This document shows positions 12,846 to 22,489 of a DNA stretch of 64,000 nt, one piece after another. Each line of letters begins with the position of its first letter. The stretch's first letter is position 1. The position numbers and the translations under genes were made by a program. The notes under the pieces were generated by a model. It ran no database searches. It saw only the letters and a program-made list of their open reading frames with translations, and had not been told where the DNA came from. The stretch comes from Ophioderma brevispina (lineage: Eukaryota > Echinodermata > Ophiuroidea > Amphilepidida > Ophiodermatidae), in assembly GCA_023653785.1 (NCBI GenBank), contig JAMKCH010002883.1, forward strand, positions 149,501 through 213,500. Direction: 5' to 3'.

Positions 12846-13667
12846 GCTTACCTTATCATTTTTTCGGATTGCTTATTCATCTGGTAAATGTATGTTATAT
12901 CAATCAAATCGACTGACAGTGCCCACGGGGTTTAATGATTGTAACGTTAGCATGATCCTTAATTAAGCTAAGTAATCCAGCGGATCAGTTTGTGAGTGCT
13001 TGCTTATAAACGTCTGAGTCTGGATAGAGCAAAGGATGTTTGCTAATGAAAGTAAGGTTCTACTTGCATAGAAAATCACTTAATGTCAGCATGGCGTGTG
13101 TTTAGAATGTATCCATCAGGTTGGTGAAATACCCCATAGTGTCGATGTGTTGTAGATCAATATATCTCAAATGAGCATGAATGGTGTAATTGATGGATTT
13201 CCTGACAACACCATAAGGTTAGTAGAAAACATAAAAGGAAACTATCCTGTATTGAATGCGTTAATCAGAAAAAATCCAATATTTCACCCATAAAGGAACG
13301 CAATATTATAAATAAATGTGAAATGGATGACACGAAGACGGTGACTAAGAATGTCATATTAAAAATTAATTCTCGATTACCCATGCAATAATGTTATTTA
13401 ATCACTATCAATACGTCTAATGTCATTTTTTGCACATATTGATATGTAATCAAATTACGCAGCTAAAAAGGTTGATTTGGTTACATATCACTTCTATGAA
13501 GTTTTAAGTTTGTTAAAATCCTTGATATTGCTTTGCTGTTATGTTTTTAAATCTCAGGGTCAGGGCAATTTACCAGATCAGACAAGCGTTAATTTCCATC
13601 TGCCTTCTCAATTTTTTCAGTCCACAAAAGAATAAAATTTCTCCTTGAAGAAATGTTAAACATTAAA

Positions 13668-13704
13668 TGACGTCACCGAGTGCATGGAAACCAAAATGGC
13701 GACC
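13668..13704 (+). promoter_or_regulatory. CRE-like and YY1-like sites in close pair
   Basis: A perfect TGACGTCA palindrome (13668-13675), the consensus for CREB/ATF factors, is followed 17 bp later by AAAATGGCGACC, close to the YY1 consensus AANATGGCG. The pair would suit a small promoter or enhancer. No transcript start or exon is visible downstream, so chance occurrence is quite possible. Confidence 0.25.
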
Positions 13705-13924
13705 ACCAGGAGACGTTCCTTCAAGTCACACGACGTTGTGGTTAAAACTACCCATGTATCAATAAAATAAATAAAACTGGTTAAATGTTTATCTCAGGAA
13801 TGTCATGCCCCTACTACATTTAGCGACAATGACAACGACGACATAGAAATAATGACAACAACGAATGACACAACTGCTAGTTACTGAATCGTCAAATGAC
13901 CAAATGCTAGTTACTAGAATTGTC

Positions 13925-14110
13925 AAATGCACCTGCTGATACTGATATTGATCAGTATATTGATCAGTATACTAGTATCATCAACTGCTGTTGATGCTAC
14001 TAATAATGCCGCTAATGCTGCTGCTGCTACTACTATTACTCCTACTATTACTCCTACAAACTATTACATCAATAGCACTGCAGCCTGCTGATAATCATCA
14101 CCACCAGCAT
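13925..14110. repeat. Trinucleotide-rich simple sequence (CTG/CTA/ATC)
   Basis: Degenerate runs of GCT, ACT and ATC triplets, including TGCTGCTGCTACTACTATT and a repeated TTGATCAGTATA palindromic phrase near 13957-13975. This is typical of interrupted microsatellite expansion. No long open frame runs through it. Confidence 0.75.
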
Positions 14111-15417
14111 CAGCAATTATAAATTAATAACACCAACATCAGCAAACCTTGTATACACACTGTGCACACAAATGACAAAAAATTAATTTGGTAAATTTAA
14201 AGTACGTCAATTTACACACACTTCTTACATTGAATGTGGATATGTTTTGGTATTAATTGGGTATTCGATGGTTCTGATTTTGTAAATATTGACGTGTCTA
14301 TTGTATTACAATGACAAATTCTGAATTTGTTTAGCTGACTTTTGTACATTACAATACCTACTTACTTTCACAAGAAAATATACTGCTTATATTGCACATT
14401 ACCTCAAAGACGACGCTGACGTCCTAATACAATAGCTACCTCTTAACAAGCACTTCAACATGCACATTAAAAAAATCATTTAAATTTCACGCATTCTTCA
14501 GTATATCTGACTTCTTAGTGGATATGAAGAAAAATGAAACTTGAAGGTCACCTAGCTTTGTGATGGTTCTAAAGAGGCGCTTTAACACTGGACTACGTAT
14601 AGCAAGCAGATCGCTCCCTTTCTATAGAAAGACCGCTAGAAAAACTGAGAAAACTGATGGGTCAGAAAAGAGCCGTTCAGAACGTGAGGACTCTGCCTTG
14701 TGTCTACAAATTTTAAACAACTTATACTTATTCCTGTCCACCTGATTGGAACGTTGAAAAGAAAACATCATTGTATGCAAATTAGGCATTCTTGGCATTG
14801 TTAGCTACAAAGATCCTATAAACAGAACAAAAAGTAATCTATGCTTCGTGGGGATGTTTGGCGCGGTGGGTGGGTGGGTTTTAGAAGTGAATTACAAAAA
14901 TAATCCGAGGACTTTTCAGTGGAAAATCGGAGAGAGTGAGAAGGTTAAGAGGGGCCTCATAATTCAAGACGCGAGATAATAAGAGCATTGACAACACATG
15001 AAGTCGCTTATTTTTAGATTATAATTCCAATATAAGTCACCATTTAATAGGATAACGTTCCGCTTCACCAAGGTAAGGCTTTAAAAATAAAAACCTCTCA
15101 CAGAGAACCACAAACTCTTGGAACGCAATACCTTCAATCTAAACCTTTTTTATGTGTTTTTAAATTCCGGATGTTATTCACCATAATAGGCCAAAATTAC
15201 AGAGGTTTGTTTCTCTCCCTCTCTCTCTCTTTGCTCCAGTACTAAAACTTTAGCTGAATAAATTAGCATGACTTTGTACAAATAATCAAAGAATGAAGCT
15301 GAATATCTGATACAATGCCCGACATCGGGCGCGTAACCAGCAGACCTGAGCCTCCGAGGGGCAAGACTCAAGAAGTTTTGCCTCCCATTTTTTTTTTCGG
15401 CTCGCTTCACTCTCCGG

Positions 15418-15790
15418 TAGACCCTATTTTTTTTTCTAGACGGTTTCGAAATTCTGAAAGCGGGGGGGGGGGGGGGGGGGGGGGGGGAGAGCGAATCCAT
15501 TCGACATTCGCACCCATTTATTTTCTCCTTCCACTTTCTTATCTCTTCTCTCTCTCCTTCTCTCCTTCCCCTTTTTCTTCTCTCTTTTTCCTTTTCCCTT
15601 TCATCTTCTCCCTGTCCCTTCCCACCTTTCTTATTCTTGTCCCTTCTCCTTCCCCCTTTTCTTCTCTCTTTTCACCTTCTCACTTTCCCTTTGCCTTTCA
15701 TCTTCCTCCCTCTTCTTCGCCCTTCTTTTTCCCACCTTCTTCTCGCCCCATTTTTTAGCTTCTCCCTCCCCATTTTTAGTTTGTCCGGGG
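15418..15790. repeat. Poly-G run followed by a 290-bp pyrimidine-rich tract
   Basis: A 26-base G run (15462-15487) is followed from about 15515 to 15775 by almost pure C/T on the + strand (CTCTCTCTCC, CCTTCCCC and similar), then a seven-G run. The 60-150-codon open frames here are low-complexity artefacts of the biased composition. The tract could form triplex or G-quadruplex structure. Flanking GTTACGGCCACTTG near 15818 resembles the end of a CAGTGGC-type hAT element, but no partner end is clear. Confidence 0.8.
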
Positions 15791-16444
15791 GGGGGCATCT
15801 GCCCCTGCACCCCCGCGTTACGGCCACTTGCCCACATGGTTGTGAGCTGAGTTTGTAATGACCTTTTACAGCGCACAACTCAAAAACGACTTACCAAGAG
15901 TAAATATACAAGTTGCGATACTCGATACATTATCGATATGAAGCCCATGAGCTATTTTCTGGATCTTCGTTTTGTTGACGACAGAGGGCAACAAGCTTAT
16001 CTTGAAATTTTTTTACTGAGACCTCATGCTGTTGATATTTAAAAACGTTCATCTACTGGTCTTTATCTGTGAGTGCGCATTAGTTTGCTAGATAAAATTA
16101 GTGTCAAATATGATGCACGTTTCCTTCCGTCGATAAATCAAACATGGATTAATTATCCGGGGGAAGCATCCTATATGAAATGGATATTTGCAGGTGTAAG
16201 GTTGATAATTTCCTAGTCAAGGGCATCGGTGTAAAAAAATGTGGAGTTGAGTGAAGCATTATTTGTGATATCATTCGTTTAAAGTAAATGTACCATAAAT
16301 ATTGGAGTTATTGGGTAAAGGCTTGATATATCACTGTACTTTTCTTATATTAAGCCTAGTATAGTCCCAGTAAATGAAATTACTTAGTTTATTTAAACAC
16401 CATGCTATTTTTTGTTTTTAATATGGTTCACTGGTGACATCAAG

Positions 16445-16718
16445 AGAAGATAGCGGTCTTCGGGTGAAGCACCTGCCAAATGTTACAAATATGTGGTCTT
16501 TGGGTGACAGCATGCTGAAATGGGGTCTTTCCAGCCTTAAGGCCTCGCTACCCGGCAACCAATCCGAGAATGGGAATGCCCCGCGAGGTAATGCAAGCCA
16601 TGCGAATACGGATCGGAAATTGCGTGAAAGGGGTGCACATCACCCAGAACTTGCACTAAAGTGTTTTTGGCAAATGAAGAAATTCAGACAGGGAAAAACG
16701 AAAGTCGAAATGGCCAAG
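16445..16718 (+). CDS. Candidate internal coding exon (exon a)
   Basis: An open frame entered from upstream runs 91 codons to a plausible splice donor (GCCAAG|GTATCG). The encoded segment is rich in Lys, Asn and Ser, with fragments such as MLKWGLSSLKAS and CFWQMKKFRQGKTK, and no recognised domain. The exon ends in phase 0 and the next candidate exon (16853) opens in phase 0, which supports a joined reading frame. The acceptor is weak: the AG at 16443-16444 is preceded by only a modest T tract. The protein family is unknown. A processed or decayed gene fragment is an alternative. Confidence 0.35.
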
Positions 16719-16852
16719 GTATCGGCATTTGGCTTTGCATTATGTCATTGACACGACGAGTTGCTACTAAAATATAAAAATGCTAGTACAATTAACTAAA
16801 TGTTAAAACATGCAGAATGAAGGTAATTAATTGTTAAAACCATGGAGGGCAG

Positions 16853-17026
16853 AGTGGCATGCGAAAAAAATCACAGGCAATGTCGAAGGCGGTCTCAGTT
16901 CCAACGCAAGACGTTAACAAATTACCTATTGCAACTGAGCAGAATTCAAATATGCAAGAAACTTTTAACGAGAACATACAAACGAAAAACAAAAGCAAAT
17001 TATCAACGGTCTTTATAATATTCAAA
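16853..17026 (+). CDS. Candidate coding exon b, first copy
   Basis: This segment lies between an AG (16851-16852) and a strong donor, TTCAAA|GTAAGC. It is 58 codons long, opens in phase 0 to match the end of exon a, and closes in phase 0. The peptide is Lys/Asn/Gln-rich (for example MRKKSQAMSKAVSVPTQ) and shows no known domain. The acceptor lacks a good pyrimidine tract, which lowers confidence. The second copy (17377) is interrupted by an 81-bp insertion next to the donor. Confidence 0.35.
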
Positions 17027-17137
17027 GTAAGCATCAATACATAATTCAAATTGTCGGCAATGTTCATGTGTCAAGTAAAAGAGGTGATCATGACTTAAGA
17101 GTAACACTTTCTATCCAAAACGTCTGCTTCCTCCAAG

Positions 17138-17226
17138 CAGGTATTAGATTTCATAATAAAAATGCGAGAAATGCGAAGAAGAAATTCCTTCGAGCCAAAC
17201 TGGAAGTCGCCAAATTCCACACCTTG
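17138..17226 (+). pseudogene. Candidate coding exon c, first copy, truncated at the poly-T
   Basis: After a good acceptor (CTGCTTCCTCCAAG|CAG) the phase-0 frame reads VLDFIIKMREMRRRNSF and stays open until it is cut by the 20-T run at 17227. The intron from exon b would be 111 bp. The full-length version is at 17743-17922. A second open frame through the same bases (…RVTLSIQNVCFLQ…) crosses the acceptor, so the frame choice rests on phase continuity alone. Confidence 0.3.
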
Positions 17227-17246
17227 TTTTTTTTTTTTTTTTTTTT

Positions 17247-17831
17247 CGGCATTTGGCTTTGCATTATGTCATTGACACGACGAGTTGCTACTAAAATATA
17301 AAAATGCTAGTACAATTAACTAAATGTTAAAACATGCAGAATGAAGGTAATTAATTGTTAAAACCATGGAGGTCAGAGTGGCATGCGAAAAAAATCACAG
17401 GCAATGTCGAAGGCGGTCTCAGTTCCAACGCAAGACGTTAACAAATTACCTATTGCAACTGAGCAGAATTCAAATATGCAAGAAACTTTTAACGAGAACA
17501 TACAAACGAAAAACAAAAGTAAATTATCAACGGTCTTTATAATATTCTTTCCGAAGCCAGGGTAACGTATTGTACATCCAGTAGATAAAGTTACACGTTG
17601 AAGTTAACAACAAATTAGCTCCCGGATCAAAGTAAGCATCAATACATAATTCAAATTGTCGGCAATGTTCATGTGTCAAGTAAAAGAGGTGATCATGACT
17701 TAAGAGTAACACTTTCTATCCAAAACGTCTGCTTCCTCCAAGCAGGTATTAGATTTCATAATAAAAATGCGAGAAATGCGAAGAAGAAATTCCTTCGAGC
17801 CAAACTGGAAGTCGCCAAATTCCACACCTTG
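17247..17831 (+). repeat. Second copy of the tandem duplication, with 81-bp extra block
   Basis: Matches 16723-17226 almost base for base. The extra block (about 17548-17628) falls exactly at the end of exon b: it begins TTTCCGAAGCCAGGG, introduces an in-frame stop and pushes the GTAAGC donor 81 bp downstream. The first copy could be a clean deletion of the block, or this copy an insertion; no target duplication or terminal repeat was seen to decide. Confidence 0.9.
17377..17547 (+). pseudogene. Candidate coding exon b, second copy, interrupted
   Basis: Identical in frame to the first copy up to the phrase ending STVFII, then runs into the 81-bp block and a stop codon. A GTAACG at 17562 could serve as an alternative donor but would leave exon b in a phase incompatible with the open frame of exon c. 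This copy is therefore probably not spliced into the long frame as it stands. Confidence 0.35.
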
Positions 17832-17922
17832 GCCACCTCAGACAAGGGCGAAAATGCGCGATGTTTACTGTATCGTATCTCAATGCTCCAGGGAATTTCT
17901 TGAACGGTTTCTTATGAATTAA
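17743..17922 (+). CDS. Candidate terminal coding exon (exon c, complete)
   Basis: After the acceptor CTTCCTCCAAG| (17742) a phase-0 frame of 59 codons runs to a TAA at 17920-17922. It reads VLDFIIKMREMRRRN… and ends …CSREFLERFLMN. The composition (Arg, Trp, Pro, Cys) looks more like protein than random AT-rich DNA, but no family is recognised. If exons a, b (first copy) and c belong together, the encoded fragment is about 210 residues. No polyadenylation hexamer AATAAA follows closely; AATTAAA lies at the stop codon. Confidence 0.35.
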   Translation, partial: QVLDFIIKMREMRRRNSFEPNWKSPNSTPWPPQTRAKMRDVYCIVSQCSREFLERFLMN

Positions 17923-18584
17923 ACATGTAATTGCCTTCGCAGACCGAGAGTCACGTCTGGACGGGATTTTGCTCTAAATTTGCCCATCTCGCTAATTGGC
18001 TTTGTTCTGTTTACGCCATTTCAAGCTGAATTCAACCAATATACCCGATCGCGTTAATCATTCCCGTTTTAACGCCATACCTACTGTTCAAAGTCCGAAC
18101 ACAAACCAATGTACGTATTGGTTATTTTGCTATATATTATTTTTCGGTCATATTAGCCACTAAAATGGGCAGATTGGTCAAATATATGTAACTGTAAAAC
18201 AAAGTTACATGACATGTTTATTAATTACATTTAAAAATTTGGCTTAAAAATATTGTTATTATTTATTATCACGATTACGAACTATTAGAATTAAGTTATA
18301 GAGAATCCAAGACAACTGAGGTCCTTTCTGATCAACGGGCAAGGGTTTTGGGAAAAGAGACATCGGAAGCATTTGCAACATTCAAAAAAGAAAAACATTA
18401 CATAGTTATGGACAAACCCATCGATAATAATTTATGGGAGAAGTTAGCCACATAGTTATTATTCAGTAAGTCGAACCAAAGAATAAGAGCTCAAAAGTAG
18501 TGGCGAGCACCATAAATTCGAAAAATGAATCAACATTTCATTATAATATTCATATTATTGATTCCAAGATCTAGAGTCATTATC
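17923..18584. other. Non-coding stretch, nothing recognised
   Basis: AT-rich sequence between the exon cluster and a dispersed repeat. No repeat, open frame or splice-like signal of note was seen. Confidence 0.5.
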
Positions 18585-19284
18585 GCACGTACACACTTCT
18601 TTCAATACAATTTACAAATGAAGAGCGCCGCTCATTACTCTCATTACTGAATGGTGACGTCATATTTGTGATACAGCTTGGGGAGATTTTTGAAATTCTG
18701 TAGTGTGTGTTCATGACGTTCGAGAAACTTTTTTAGACCTAGGTGGTCAAAATTTTTTTGCGCAATGATAATGGGAAAATCCGGTATGTTCTCGGCTATC
18801 GGAAGCTGAAAACAGAATTTAAATAAGACTTTCCGTTGTTGAGTTTTTGGGGTTGTTTTTATGTCAGTAACGTTGCGCCATGAGTCAATCCCGGAAATTG
18901 AGGGTTGAAAAAGTACTCCTAAATAATCGTAGATTATGCGCGATATAATGTGACTAGTGAGATTCCGAAAGTCTGTGTCGGTATTACTTAGATCATACCT
19001 GAACCCACAGTGTCCATCATGCAAGGTGACACTTAATTCTAATAAGGTGACATAGCAAATATGCATGGCTATTTTTCAGCAGTGGACCCAAGTTTGAAGT
19101 GTGAAATGCAATGGGAGTATTGATTGCTGTCATAATTATGGTTGCATGACACGTACAATGTACTCACATATTTACTGCATTCACCCGAATGTACTACACA
19201 TGCGCGAATTGCCATCGGTGATCAGCGTCGGTGACTTGTCCCTAGAATCTTTTATACAGGCGTCAATGGAGAGCTTTGTTTGTG
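18585..19284. repeat. 0.7-kb dispersed repeat, copy 1
   Basis: The segment is present again in the same orientation at 45598-46328. Long stretches match exactly, including about 95 bp around GCGCCATGAGTCAATCCCGG. Both copies begin GCACGTACACACTTCTTTC and end near CAGGCGTCAATG(G/A)AGAGC. A 140-codon minus-strand open frame (18644-19066) lies inside, with a splice-acceptor-like TTCTGTTTTCAG within it, but the frame is shifted by a small indel in the second copy. No terminal inverted repeat or poly-A tail is evident, so the element class is unknown. A TGACGTCA site is conserved near the left end. Confidence 0.85.
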
Positions 19285-20523
19285 TATCGGTTTGCAATGG
19301 AACACAGGATGTTTTTGATTAAAACAAAAGAAACACGCACACTCAAAACACAAAAAACACAAACAAACAACAAACCCAACAAAAATAAAATAAAACACTA
19401 AACAGAATAAGGCGACCAATCTGCCAATTGCATTTGACGGTGCAAACAAATGTCGGCCGTGAGAATATTTGTTAACAGTCAAAGCTTATTAAAACAGAAA
19501 ATTTACTTAAGTCGTGTATCGTGTCCATGAGTTGAAGTCGAAAATCCGACTCAACTAGAGCATTTTTGTGACATTTGAAATCATATTTTGTTCGAACATA
19601 CCCCCGCCCATACCACACATTTAAACCACTCACAGCTGCACCGCGTTGAATGACACACCTTTACATCGCGCAATTGGTCGCCTAATTTGTCTATGACTAT
19701 AGTAAAATTAGAACATTAATCTCAGATTGCCAAGTCGCTAACTTGTTACTTTATTTACCCCGAGGACTACCGTCGATTTTTTGTTATATACATTGAATTT
19801 TATTTGATATAGCCAAGCAGAGACTCCGGAGAAAAGCTTGTAACGTTTGTACAGGTACAGAAGGTCTACTCTGATTGGTTACTCAATTTTAGTATACATG
19901 CTGTTCAAGTAATGAACCAACTCTGGTGTTAGTGTTTGGGCGAGTATATTCCCGTACAGCGAGATTTACACACGGATTGAGCGCCCTATTGCCTTCTAGT
20001 ACTGATTTTTCTGGCATGAATGACGCCAGTGGACAATTTACTCTGATGTTTTTAAATAAGAATCACCTTACATAGATACCTTTGTAATTTCAGCCGATCA
20101 TTTACTATCGTTTTTTCCCCAGTCGATCCAAGAAAGGGCTATATATGAGTAACATTAATAAGTATGTATTTCCTATAACAACGCCTGTTTCTTGTCGTGG
20201 TAGTAGTGATACGAATTCTAAAGTGCTTTGGATACACGTGAAAGGTGCTACTAAATGTCAATGATTGAATTTTAATCATTCATACACCAGACACAACAAA
20301 TTCTGACTTGATACTGATGGTAAACGCAAACTGTGTCCAGCTGCATGGCACAACGTATTGAAGAGTCAGATCCTATTGTACATACCTTTGTAGAGTATCA
20401 TTCCTGTCATGCACAATTGACTTGGCCAAAATAGAAAGGGTTACGGACATACCAACATGCTCGAGTACAGTATGTTATCGTTACATGTTTACTCTAGTGA
20501 ACCTTTTGTGCCTGTTTTTTCAG
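19285..20523. other. Non-coding stretch
   Basis: Contains an A-rich tract (about 19320-19402, mostly A with C) and one copy of a weak dispersed repeat (separate entry). Nothing gene-like was recognised before the splice acceptor at 20523. Confidence 0.45.
19757..19905 (+). repeat. GAGGACTACC dispersed repeat
   Basis: Starts near CCCCGAGGACTACC and ends near a GAAGGTCTACTCTGATTGG block followed by TTACTCA. The copy at 47700-47885 shows the same two anchors in the same order and about the same distance apart (GAAGGTCTATTGTGATTGG). The termini are not defined. Confidence 0.5.
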
Positions 20524-20665
20524 AATGTGGTCAAAGGAGAAAATACGATTTGCCCAGTGACCGCTTTGTTACCCCAAGAAAAATGCCTTCAACGATTATT
20601 TAATGAAAGACTGTTATTGGCACACCTCTTTTATGGAAATAAAGTCAATATTAATAAGTTGCTTG
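20524..20665 (+). other. Candidate 3' terminal exon with polyadenylation signal
   Basis: A very good splice acceptor (CCTTTTGTGCCTGTTTTTTCAG, AG at 20522-20523) is followed after about 115 bp by AATAAA (20638-20643) and then a T/G-rich element (TTGCTTGTTTTT), the usual layout of a last exon. Two frames are open across it and neither gives a recognisable protein, so it could be a terminal exon of a gene lying upstream, a non-coding RNA exon, or chance. Confidence 0.25.
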
Positions 20666-21432
20666 TTTTTATTTAAACACCCTGGACTTTACAGAAAACG
20701 TGTAAGTCGAGTGCCAGTAGAGGCGAGTATTGTCCATCATGTCTGTGTTACTAGGGACGTAAAGCGCAGACAACATCATGATCGAATGTGGTTGAGGGCA
20801 TGCACCACCGTCCTCGTCTCAATTTCCCATTAGTGTTACTTTCAAAGCAAATAGTGGCCAGGGCTTGTTCAAACATATTTGCTTCCAGTATTTTCTCTAA
20901 ATTGATACTGGAAGCATCATACAATACTTCCAGCAACAATAATATATTTGAGGTCCTAAAGAGGTTACAGGCGTCGACTCGAGATTTGCTTAAATAAAAT
21001 TGAAATCGTATCCTTACAGATCTTTTGATACGAAGTATCGACTTACAGAGATGGCGCTGTTTAAAGACTCTTTCGGGTAGATAGTGTCATATCCCACTGT
21101 TTCTAACACAATTGCTACTTGACACATTATTGGTGACTTCAGACTCTATATCAATCTATATCAGGTTACAATATTGAAGTTCGTATCATGTGACAATATA
21201 CAAGAGCTGAATCTACAAGAATGAACCTTGCGAATACCACTATGGATAGGGATGACCTCACAACTTCCAAACAAAACACTTCCGGTTAAGGGTAAGATGT
21301 TCTTTTGGTTGGCGAGGGTCATGAGAAATGGTTTTAGATTCGAATAATTAGAATCCATGAATCTGTTGGATAATTATGTATGCTTAAAAGTTTGTATTTA
21401 GAATACACGTATTACGTATTACACGTACAACA
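20666..21432. other. Non-coding stretch, nothing recognised
   Basis: Short overlapping open frames on both strands and no identifiable repeat. A GCTTCCAGTATTT…AATACTGGAAGC-like small inverted repeat lies near 20880-20935. Confidence 0.45.
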
Positions 21433-21978
21433 AGCAATAGTAGCACATTTTTTTGGAGAGCGCCCCCAATTTTTCAAACAAATTGAGATTTTAACACGGT
21501 TGCATTGGTAACTGGCTAGTAAACCATACCTGTGAATGGTTAAGCTCGAAAATGTCTGTGTCTCACAAACGAAGGAATTTTGTAATTAGAATAATTATTA
21601 TCGGGATCCCCGATAATAATTCAACGGCTGCTGGAAACGACCTTCCAATGTGAAATACCGCCGGGAAATAGCGCCATGTACGTGTATACGCTCATCCATT
21701 AGTTGTTTTATTGGTTCAGCAAATCAAGTTAGATGTTATTTTCTCGAGGTGGCACTATTTCATCATGGACCGACATAAACGTAGCATTTCCAGCTCTGCC
21801 GTTAAGTCCAATCTGAGATCCAAATTCTAATTACAAAATCGCTTAATTTATGATAAATATGCATTTTTTAGCATTCTCGTTCGCAGGTATAGTTTCCTAG
21901 ACAATCACCAACGTAACTGTGCCAAAATATCAAATTTTGAACATTGGGGGCGCTCTTCAAAAATGTGCCATTATTGCT
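21433..21978 (+). mobile_element. TTAA MITE, family 2 (~546 bp, AGCAATA termini)
   Basis: The inverted termini are about 35 bp: left AGCAATAGTAGCACATTTTT then GAGAGCGCC, right GGCGCTCTTC then AAAAATGTGCCATTATTGCT. TTAA follows directly at the right end (21979-21982); the left target has mutated. A second copy at 61592-62139 aligns along its whole length in the same orientation. A central palindrome (ATTATCGGGATCCCCGATAAT) is near the left third. There is no coding capacity, so it would depend on a transposase supplied in trans. Confidence 0.9.
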
Positions 21979-22489
21979 TTAAGTTCAAGAGAAAGCAATT
22001 TTAAAGAAACGATATCTAAATGATCTGTTTTATATACCTACCGTTCTGGTAACGGCATGTATGTACAATGTATGAAAATAGAGAATATTAGCAGCTTTGA
22101 TACAAATGTTGTAAGGTTACACCAACACGCCTTATTTTCTCGTACCTGCGATAACAATAAGTTGAGGTGATTCCAAAGAATACACTCTGGAAAATGTCCT
22201 GTTTGGGGTCTAAAATACCTGGGTGCATTTTACAAAATCATGTATACTGAAGGAGAAAAGTCTACTACATATGGTCAATTAAACTTGATTTTTACAAATG
22301 TGTTATGTAGAGGATGAAATGTGGTGAAATTCAGGTCTTGAAATTCAAGTCGTGGTCTCTGAAGTTCGCGAAATTGAAATGCATCAACCCATCAAACCAA
22401 ACAATCAATAAAGTTCATGAAGTGTATTAAACATATTTATTCTGAACATATTATAAAACCGTGGGATAAAACGACGCAACACGAAAAGA

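Larger units (their letters stand above)
10891..15417. other. Long non-coding stretch
   Basis: No gene was recognised. Two open frames of about 100 codons (11027-11359 and 12053-12349, both +) lack any known domain and strong splice signals, and the first overlaps an open frame on the other strand, so neither is called. Separate entries cover a weak dispersed repeat, a CRE/YY1-like site pair and a trinucleotide-rich tract. A GTGGGTGGGTGGG run at about 14865 is minor. Confidence 0.45.
16723..17226 (+). repeat. First copy of a near-identical tandem duplication
   Basis: This 504-bp segment is repeated at 17247-17831. The differences I can see are two single-base changes (GGAGGGCAG versus GGAGGTCAG; AAAAGCAAA versus AAAAGTAAA) and an 81-bp block present only in the second copy. 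A run of 20 T residues (17227-17246) separates the copies, and the duplication begins inside the intron just after the exon-a donor. Such low divergence means a very recent duplication or two haplotypes joined during assembly. Confidence 0.9.

Noticed and set aside
15174..15878. Several open frames of 70-150 codons in the CT-rich and poly-G tract
   Set aside because: They overlap on both strands, encode only low-complexity Pro/Ser/Phe or Lys/Glu/Arg runs and follow directly from base composition.
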